Program-made: the position numbers and the translations under genes
Origin: an uncultured Bacteroidota bacterium
GTDB lineage: Bacteria; Bacteroidota; Bacteroidia; Flavobacteriales; Flavobacteriaceae
Direction of reading: 5' to 3'
DNA length: 9,727 nucleotides
Assembly: GCA_903879875.1 (NCBI GenBank)
Contig: CAIRNC010000501.1
Location: 1 to 9,727, forward strand
Shown: piece after piece, positions 4,678 through 9,727 of the stretch
Position numbering within the stretch: the first letter of the stretch is position 1
Layout of the letters: each line of letters starts with the position of its first letter
Notes under the pieces: model-generated
The model's input: the letters and a program-made list of their open reading frames with translations, nothing else
Told to the model about the DNA's origin: nothing
Databases searched by the model: none

Positions 4678-6387
4678 ATGGCATTATCCGAACAAGAAAT
4701 ACTTCGTAGAGAAGCACTTACAGAATTACGTAATTTAGGCATCGAACCTTATCCTGCAGCCGAATTTATCACTACCGCCTATTCTAGCAAAATCTTAGCC
4801 GATTTCGAAAAATATGAAGGAAAGGAAGTGGTTCTTGCGGGCCGATTAATGGGAAAAAGAATCATGGGAAAAGCTTCTTTTGCTGAGTTGAAAGATGCTG
4901 AAGGACGTATTCAAATTTACGTTTCACGTGATGATATTTCTACCGATGAAGAAAAAACAATGTACAATGTAGTTTTCAAAAAACTATTGGATATTGGCGA
5001 TTTTATTGGTGTTCGCGGTACCGTTTTTAAAACACAAGTGGGTGAAATTTCCGTTCATATTTATGGTTTAACCGTTTTGGCGAAAGCCTTGAAACCGCTT
5101 CCTATTGTAAAAACAGACGCTGAAGGAAAAGCACATGATGCTTTTTCGGATCCGGAACAAAGATATCGTCGTCGCTACGTCGATTTAACGGTGAACGACC
5201 ACGTAAAGGCTACTTTTATTAAAAGAACCAAATTGTTTAATGCCATGCGTTCTTTCTTCAATAACAACGGTTATTTAGAAGTAGAAACGCCTGTTTTGCA
5301 ACCCATTCCAGGTGGTGCAGCAGCTCGTCCGTTTATTACACATCACAATTCGCTTGACATGCCTTTGTATATGAGAATTGCCAATGAATTGTATCTGAAA
5401 AGATTGATTGTTGGCGGATTTGAAGGCGTTTATGAATTTTCCAAAAACTTCCGTAACGAAGGAATGGATCGTACTCACAATCCAGAATTTACAGCAATGG
5501 AAATTTATGTAGCTTATAAAGACTACAATTGGATGATGACTTTCACTGAAAATTTATTAGAACATTGTGCGATTGCTGTAAATGGAACTAGCGAAGCCAC
5601 TTTTGGTGAACATAAAGTAAATTTCAAAGCACCTTACGCACGTGTAACGATGACGGACTCAATCAAACATTTTACTGGTTTTGATATTTCTGGCAAAAGT
5701 GAAGCCGAATTATTCGACGCTGCAAGAGCAATGGGAATCGATGTGGACGCTACGATGGGTAAAGGAAAATTGATTGATGAAATTTTTGGAGCAAAATGTG
5801 AAAGTAATTATATTCAACCAACATTTATTACGGATTATCCTAAGGAAATGTCGCCACTTTGCAAACAACACCGCGACAATCCAGATTTAACGGAACGTTT
5901 TGAGTTGATGGTTTGTGGAAAAGAAGTTGCCAACGCTTATTCGGAATTGAACGACCCAATTGATCAAAGAGAACGTTTTGAAGAACAAATGCGTTTGTCA
6001 GAAAAAGGGGATGATGAAGCTACGGGAATTATAGATGAAGACTTTTTGAGAGCTTTAGAATATGGAATGCCTCCAACTTCTGGTCTTGGAATCGGGATGG
6101 ATCGATTGATGATGTTTTTAACTAATAATGCGTCTATCCAAGAAGTGTTGTTTTTCCCGCAAATGCGTCCGGAGAAAAAACAAGTTCAAATTGAATTGGA
6201 AGAGGAAGAAAAATTAATCATCGACCTTTTAAAAATCAACGAAAACCAAATGGATTTGGGGCTTTTGAAAATGAAATCGGAATTAAGCGGCAAAAAATGG
6301 GATGCTGCTATGAAAGGTTTGGCAAAACATGGTTTGACAAAAGTTACTTTGGTTGATGATATTAAGATTGTGGAATTAGTGGGGTAA
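4678..6387 (+). CDS. lysS: Lysyl-tRNA synthetase, class II
   Basis: This enzyme charges tRNA-Lys with lysine in the cytoplasm. An N-terminal OB-fold anticodon-binding domain spans about residues 50-150 (VVLAGRLMGKRIMGKASFAEL is its first strand pair, partly quoted). Class II motif 1 is near 198 (GYLEVETPVLQPIPGG), motif 2 near 259 (RNEGMDRTHNPEFTAMEIY) and motif 3 at 469-476 (GLGIGMDR). The catalytic body ends with FFPQMRPE at 492-499, where the E. coli type enzyme stops at about 505 residues. Here about 65 extra residues follow (505-569): an acidic helix (ELEEEEKLIIDLL) and then a compact region (KKWDAAMKGLAKHGLTKVTL) that looks like a small winged-helix fold. I believe such extensions occur in other Bacteroidota LysRS but did not check. 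The ATG at 4678 fits the promoter 20 bp upstream. Confidence 0.97.
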   Translation: MALSEQEILRREALTELRNLGIEPYPAAEFITTAYSSKILADFEKYEGKEVVLAGRLMGKRIMGKASFAELKDAEGRIQIYVSRDDISTDEEKTMYNVVFKKLLDIGDFIGVRGTVFKTQVGEISVHIYGLTVLAKALKPLPIVKTDAEGKAHDAFSDPEQRYRRRYVDLTVNDHVKATFIKRTKLFNAMRSFFNNNGYLEVETPVLQPIPGGAAARPFITHHNSLDMPLYMRIANELYLKRLIVGGFEGVYEFSKNFRNEGMDRTHNPEFTAMEIYVAYKDYNWMMTFTENLLEHCAIAVNGTSEATFGEHKVNFKAPYARVTMTDSIKHFTGFDISGKSEAELFDAARAMGIDVDATMGKGKLIDEIFGAKCESNYIQPTFITDYPKEMSPLCKQHRDNPDLTERFELMVCGKEVANAYSELNDPIDQRERFEEQMRLSEKGDDEATGIIDEDFLRALEYGMPPTSGLGIGMDRLMMFLTNNASIQEVLFFPQMRPEKKQVQIELEEEEKLIIDLLKINENQMDLGLLKMKSELSGKKWDAAMKGLAKHGLTKVTLVDDIKIVELVG

Positions 6388-6395
6388 AATAATAG

Positions 6396-6428
6396 TGGAG
6401 TTTTACAGTTATTGATTGTAAAACTCCA
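6396..6428. terminator. Convergent lysS/mtaB terminator hairpin
   Basis: A perfect 12-bp stem, TGGAGTTTTACA (6396-6407) with TGTAAAACTCCA (6417-6428), closes a 9-nt loop. The right arm is inside mtaB and encodes its last residues (MEFYNQ); the mtaB stop is at 6409-6411 within the loop. On the minus strand the hairpin is followed by CTATTATTTTA, a moderate T-rich tail. The tail for lysS is poorer (TTCTAACAC). It probably serves both genes, more convincingly mtaB. Confidence 0.65.
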
Positions 6429-7731
6429 TTCTAACACTTCCGTCTTCATCAATTTTAGTCAACTGTATTTGGTGTAAAGTATTCACCAAATCGGGATTCC
6501 AAGGTGTTTTTACCTTGACATAATTTTCGGTAAATCCATGAATATAACCTTCTTTATTTTCACTTTCAAAAAGTACGGTTCGGTTGCTTCCGATTTGACT
6601 TTCATAAAAAGCTCTACGTTTTTTAACCGATAAACCACGCAACATTTTACTGCGTTTTGCTCGTACATTCGCAGGAACAACCTCCGACATTTCAGTTGCT
6701 TCCGTATTATCTCTTTCGGAATAGGTAAAAACATGTAAGTAGGAAATATCCAGCTCATTCAAGTAGGTATAAGTTTCCAGAAACTGCTCGTCGGTTTCGC
6801 CAGGAAATCCTACAATCACATCCACACCTATGCAAGCATGAGGCATTACTTCCCTAATTTTTGCCACTCGTTCTGAATAAACTTCTCGCAAGTAACGGCG
6901 TTTCATCTTTTTTAAAATTTCGTTATTGCCTGATTGCAACGGAATATGAAAATGAGGGACAAACGTTCGGCTTTGGGAAACAAAATCAATTGTTTCGTTT
7001 TTTAAAAGATTAGGTTCGATAGACGAAATGCGCAATCGCTCGATTCCTTCAACGGCATCTAATGCTTTTACTAGATCCAAAAAAGTGTGTTCGTGTTTTT
7101 TATTTCCAAATTCACCTTTGCCGTAATCTCCAATATTAACGCCGGTTAAAACAATTTCTTTAATGCCTTGTTTCGAAATTTCTGAAGCGTTTTTCAATAC
7201 ATTTTCTAAAGCATCACTTCTTGAAATTCCTCTAGCTAATGGAATGGTGCAATAAGTACATTTGTAATCGCAACCGTCTTGTACTTTCAAAAAAGCACGA
7301 GTTCTGTCACCGATAGAGTAACTCCCAACATAAAAATCGGCTTCTTCAATTTCGCAAGAATGCACTTCACTTCGGTCGTTTTTGGACAAATCGTTGAGAT
7401 AATCGGTGATTTTAAATTTTTCTGTAGCACCTAAAACCAAATCAACACCATCAACAGCAGCCAATTCTTCGGGTTTCAATTGGGCATAACAACCTACAGC
7501 GGCAACAAAAGCTTTTTCGTTTAGCTTTATCGCTTTTTTTACAATCTGTTTGAATTGTTTATCTGCATTATCCGTAACCGAACAAGTATTGATAACATAA
7601 ATGTCTGCCACTTCTTCAAAATCAACGCGGTCAAAACCTTCGTTGTTAAAACTACGGGCAATAGTAGAGGTTTCAGAAAAATTTAATTTACAGCCAAGCG
7701 TGTAGAACGCTACTTTCTTTTTGTATTCCAT
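6409..7731 (-). CDS. mtaB: tRNA t6A37 methylthiotransferase MtaB
   Basis: This radical-SAM enzyme adds a methylthio group to t6A at position 37 of tRNAs that read ANN codons, forming ms2t6A. The N-terminal UPF0004 domain has three cluster cysteines: C14 in TLGCKLN, C50 in INTCSVTD and C81 in AVGCYAQ. TLGCK(V/L)N is the MtaB-type signature, whereas MiaB has TYGCQMN. The radical-SAM cluster is C154, C158 and C161 (GCDYKCTYC, a CxxxCxxC motif). HIPLQSGNNEILKKMKRRY and the VGFPGETDEQF segment are further family marks. The C-terminal ~65 residues fit a TRAM RNA-binding domain. All six cysteines are present and the length of 440 is normal, so it should be active. The ATG at 7731 is used; no Shine-Dalgarno is seen. 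Its 3' end forms one arm of the terminator shared with lysS. Confidence 0.94.
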   Translation of the reverse strand: MEYKKKVAFYTLGCKLNFSETSTIARSFNNEGFDRVDFEEVADIYVINTCSVTDNADKQFKQIVKKAIKLNEKAFVAAVGCYAQLKPEELAAVDGVDLVLGATEKFKITDYLNDLSKNDRSEVHSCEIEEADFYVGSYSIGDRTRAFLKVQDGCDYKCTYCTIPLARGISRSDALENVLKNASEISKQGIKEIVLTGVNIGDYGKGEFGNKKHEHTFLDLVKALDAVEGIERLRISSIEPNLLKNETIDFVSQSRTFVPHFHIPLQSGNNEILKKMKRRYLREVYSERVAKIREVMPHACIGVDVIVGFPGETDEQFLETYTYLNELDISYLHVFTYSERDNTEATEMSEVVPANVRAKRSKMLRGLSVKKRRAFYESQIGSNRTVLFESENKEGYIHGFTENYVKVKTPWNPDLVNTLHQIQLTKIDEDGSVRMEFYNQ

Positions 7732-7775
7732 AGGTAGGATTCATTAATGAAATCGTTGTCAAAAAATGAATTGCG

Positions 7776-7783
7776 CAAATTTA
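7776..7783 (-). promoter_or_regulatory. Candidate -7 box for mtaB
   Basis: TAAATTTG on the minus strand fits TAnnTTTG and lies 45-52 bp before the ATG at 7731, in the divergent mtaB/yqgE gap. No -33 TTG is seen at the ideal distance. Confidence 0.4.
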
Positions 7784-7862
7784 CGGACAATATGTTATAC
7801 TTTAAAATTTGTAATGTAAAAACTAAGTTCAAATAATTATAAGATATTTATTTGTTTTTATG

Positions 7863-7893
7863 TTGACATTTCCGAATTTTATTGTTAGATTTA
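7863..7893 (+). promoter_or_regulatory. Probable promoter of the yqgE-family gene
   Basis: TTG at 7863-7865, a 20-nt spacer and TAGATTTA at 7886-7893 give a near match (last base A instead of G) to the Bacteroidota promoter. It would start transcription about 10 nt before the ATG at 7910. Confidence 0.45.
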
Positions 7894-7909
7894 TTGAAAA
7901 TTAACTGAA

Positions 7910-8470
7910 ATGACTTTTGATAAATTAAAAAAAGGCCAGCTACTGATTTCCGAGCCATCGATAATTGGAGATGTTTCATTTACAAGAGCAGTTATTTTGT
8001 TGGCGGACTACAGTGATCAGGGTGCCGTTGGTTTCATTTTAAACAAACCACTCGCTTATACAATACAAGATTTAATTCCTGAAATTGAAGCTAGTTTTAC
8101 GGTTTTTAACGGAGGTCCTGTAGAGCAAGACAATTTGTATTTTATACACAATATTCCACATTTAATATCCGATAGCATTGAAATATCCGATGGAATTTAC
8201 TGGGGAGGTGATTTTGAAACTACCAAATTTTTAATTAATAACGGACAAATTGGCAAAGATAATATTCGCTTTTTTCTTGGATATACGGGTTGGGAAACGC
8301 AACAATTGGAGTCCGAATTAAAAGGAAAATCTTGGGCAATTTCTGTTAATGATTACGAGAATAACATCATTGGGAAATCAACAACTAACTTTTGGAAAGA
8401 AAAAATTATGGAGTTAGGTGGTGATTATTTAATATGGTCTAATGCACCCGAAGATCCCATTCTGAATTAA
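7910..8470 (+). CDS. YqgE/AlgH family protein (UPF0301, DUF179)
   Basis: This 186-residue cytoplasmic protein belongs to the UPF0301 family (YqgE of E. coli, AlgH of Pseudomonas). The family's molecular role is not established; AlgH was named from alginate genetics. Signature segments appear in the expected order: KGQLLISEPSIIGDVSFTRA (8-27), the GAVGFILNKPL strand (38-48), FNGGPVEQDNLYFIH (66-80), DGIYWGGDFE (94-103) and the RFFLGYTGWETQQLESEL run (120-137). The length is normal and the frame intact. The ATG at 7910 sits just upstream of the conserved start of the domain and fits a promoter 20 bp upstream. Its TAA stop at 8468-8470 overlaps the stop of the converging aminotransferase gene, so any transcription signal for its end must lie inside that gene. 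Confidence 0.92.
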   Translation: MTFDKLKKGQLLISEPSIIGDVSFTRAVILLADYSDQGAVGFILNKPLAYTIQDLIPEIEASFTVFNGGPVEQDNLYFIHNIPHLISDSIEISDGIYWGGDFETTKFLINNGQIGKDNIRFFLGYTGWETQQLESELKGKSWAISVNDYENNIIGKSTTNFWKEKIMELGGDYLIWSNAPEDPILN

Positions 8471-9306
8471 TTTGAAGCAATAAAATCATTCAACAAAACC
8501 AACAATTTATTAGCTACAATAGTTTCAAATGTTTTTTTACGATAAATTGTTATGGGTTGAATTCCTGAAATCACGTTGGTAATAAATAACTCATCTGCTT
8601 TTTGAAGGTCAAACGGAGAAATCACATCTTCGATTACTTCTATATTTTCTATTTTTTTTGCCAAAGCTAAAATCTGTTTTCGCATAATTCCGTTCAAACA
8701 TCCTTCTGAAATTGGAGGCGTGATAAGCTTATTATTGATAAACATAAAAAGATTTCCATTCAATGCTTCAATTATATTTTTGTTTTCGTTTAGCAATAAG
8801 CAATTATCATAACCGTTTTCGTTTGCAAAAATACTCCCTGCAATATAGATAGCTTTATTTGTGGATTTAATTGTGGAAATTAATTGTTTTGAAATGTAAA
8901 AATCTTTGTACAATTCCACTTCATAAACTGTCTTATCGATGAAGTACAATCTGTTTTTTGTTGGCGAAATTGTAATTAAATAGGAGATCGTATTATTTGT
9001 AGGTAAATAAAACCCTCCGTCATTTCTGTAAACAGTCATTCTAACTCGTGCAGCATCTTCACAATTGTTTGCTTTTGCTAAAGTAAGAATTTGATTCTCG
9101 ATATTTTCCATGGTAAAATCCATAGGAATCTCCATCCGAAGAATTCGCATAGAAGCCATTAACCTGAAATAATGATCTTCAAGAAATAAAATTTTGTGGT
9201 TTACGATTTTTAATGTTTCAAAAACCGCGTCACCATACAGGAAACTACGATTATTTACAAGTAAATTGGAGGAGTCAGCAGTAATATTTCCGTTAAAATT
9301 GATCAT
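8467..9306 (-). CDS. PLP-dependent class IV aminotransferase (PabC-like or branched-chain/D-amino acid type)
   Basis: This is a fold-type IV PLP enzyme of 279 residues. It starts with MINFNG and carries the N-terminal RSFLYGDAVFETLK block (20-33) that corresponds to the GDGvFET motif of class IV enzymes. The likely Schiff-base lysine is K147 in TIKSTNKAIYIAG. The glutamate contacting the pyridine nitrogen is E180, in the IIEALNGNLF block. The phosphate-binding region is near 201-210 (EGCLNGIMRK). Candidate activities are 4-amino-4-deoxychorismate lyase (folate synthesis) or transamination of branched-chain or D-amino acids. Motifs alone do not separate them; the size and the NGNLF block make me lean to PabC-like, so no symbol is given. 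The ATG at 9306 follows directly after a terminator T-run, so its own promoter is needed. A TATATTTG lies in the hairpin arm region. Confidence 0.88.
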   Translation of the reverse strand: MINFNGNITADSSNLLVNNRSFLYGDAVFETLKIVNHKILFLEDHYFRLMASMRILRMEIPMDFTMENIENQILTLAKANNCEDAARVRMTVYRNDGGFYLPTNNTISYLITISPTKNRLYFIDKTVYEVELYKDFYISKQLISTIKSTNKAIYIAGSIFANENGYDNCLLLNENKNIIEALNGNLFMFINNKLITPPISEGCLNGIMRKQILALAKKIENIEVIEDVISPFDLQKADELFITNVISGIQPITIYRKKTFETIVANKLLVLLNDFIASN

Positions 9307-9334
9307 AAAAAAAGCCCTAAATAAAATTTAGGGC
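9307..9334 (-). terminator. Strong intrinsic terminator of the START-like gene, ending at the next start codon
   Basis: On the minus strand GCCCTAAAT and ATTTAGGGC form a perfect 9-bp stem (9314-9322 with 9326-9334) around a 3-nt loop. Seven T residues follow (9307-9313), and the ATG of the aminotransferase gene comes next without a gap. This is the most convincing terminator in the window. It lies 24 bp past the START-like stop codon. Confidence 0.85.
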
Positions 9335-9341
9335 AAATATA
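9334..9341 (-). promoter_or_regulatory. -7 box for the aminotransferase gene, overlapping the terminator
   Basis: TATATTTG on the minus strand is a perfect TAnnTTTG box whose last base is the first base of the terminator stem. Transcription from it would start within the first arm, so the new transcript could not fold the full hairpin. I do not see a well-placed -33 TTG. Confidence 0.45.
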
Positions 9342-9358
9342 AGTCTAATAAATTAAGA

Positions 9359-9727
9359 TTATACAGAACCGATTACATGTTTTAAATCTGAAATCTGATT
9401 TTCCCAAAGTAATTTTGCTTCCTCCATGTCTTCTTTAGAAGCATAGTCGGAAATTACTAAAGAAACGTCCTTAGTAATCTCATCTTCCATGATTTTTAAC
9501 TCCAGAAAATATTCGGTATCTTTTTCTTGATCATCAAGCCAGCGGAATTTTATTTTTTCACCTGATTTTTTTGAAGCTAATTTAGCTTTTTCTTCAGAAT
9601 CATCCCAGATGAAGGTAAAGTGCTCTCCTCTAGAGTTTACATTATCTGCAAACCATTCTGACAAGCCAGAAGGTGTTGAAATATATTGATATAATAATTG
9701 TGGCGATGAATTAATCGGGAACTCTAA
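9359..9727 (-). CDS. START-like domain (AHSA1/SRPBCC) protein, 5' end beyond window
   Basis: The frame is open to the right edge, giving 122 visible residues. The visible protein begins LEFPINSSPQLLYQYISTPS and continues GLSEWFADNV, the helix-turn region typical of SRPBCC/AHSA1-like folds. FTFIWDDSEEKAKL, IKFRWLDD and YFLELKIMEDEITKDVSLVI then form the antiparallel strands. A last amphipathic helix (KEDMEEAKLLWENQISDLKH) would cover the ligand cavity. An apparent start at 9664 is only an internal TTG (Leu), so it is not the true start. Members of this size in flavobacteria are about 125-130 residues, so only a few residues are missing. The fold usually binds a hydrophobic ligand or acts as a small co-chaperone; no specific role is known to me here. 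It is transcribed towards the aminotransferase gene but separated from it by a strong terminator. Confidence 0.88.
   Translation of the reverse strand, partial: LEFPINSSPQLLYQYISTPSGLSEWFADNVNSRGEHFTFIWDDSEEKAKLASKKSGEKIKFRWLDDQEKDTEYFLELKIMEDEITKDVSLVISDYASKEDMEEAKLLWENQISDLKHVIGSV

Noticed and set aside
6186..6452. Minus-strand frame across the end of lysS
   Set aside because: Overlaps the conserved lysS tail and the terminator hairpin; composition is that of an antisense shadow.

Overview
The window looks like a chromosomal segment of a Bacteroidota bacterium, most likely a Flavobacterium or close relative. The evidence is the low GC content, the lack of Shine-Dalgarno sequences before most starts, several TAnnTTTG-type -7 boxes, the protein style (KE-rich, SQ-type signal peptidase sites) and the set of conserved neighbours. 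I did no database search, so family names rest on motifs read directly from the translations.

Left part (1-3600), the accessory half: the C-terminal portion of a MacB/FtsX-type ABC transporter permease runs in from the left edge and ends at 1036. It is followed by three small genes, all on the minus strand: a SIMPL-domain (DUF541) exported protein, a small lipoprotein, and a small two-helix membrane protein of unknown role. The SIMPL gene is the most structured spot. It is bracketed by near-identical 81-bp direct repeats (80/81 matches, 996 bp apart) that belong to a REP-like family of small hairpins, and inside these by a 15-bp imperfect inverted repeat. The SIMPL and lipoprotein genes also share a 26-nt leader motif. 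Together this suggests an insertion-prone or cassette-like stretch.

Right part (3600-9727), the core half: prmC (release-factor glutamine methyltransferase, minus) is divergent from lysS (lysyl-tRNA synthetase, plus), which has a textbook flavobacterial promoter. lysS converges on mtaB (tRNA ms2t6A methylthiotransferase, minus), and a hairpin terminator there uses the last codons of mtaB as one arm. mtaB is divergent from a yqgE/algH-family gene (plus). That gene converges on a class IV aminotransferase gene (minus), the two stop codons overlapping in a single TTAA. Upstream of the aminotransferase lies a START-like (AHSA1/SRPBCC) protein gene that runs off the right edge. A strong intrinsic terminator between them ends exactly at the aminotransferase start codon and carries a perfect -7 box in its outer arm.

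prmC, lysS and mtaB all serve translation (release-factor modification, tRNA charging, tRNA modification). The other core genes are conserved housekeeping or unknown genes. I see no defence system, prophage, CRISPR array or RNA gene. The points most worth a second look are the hairpin repeats around the SIMPL gene and the compact terminator/promoter arrangements.
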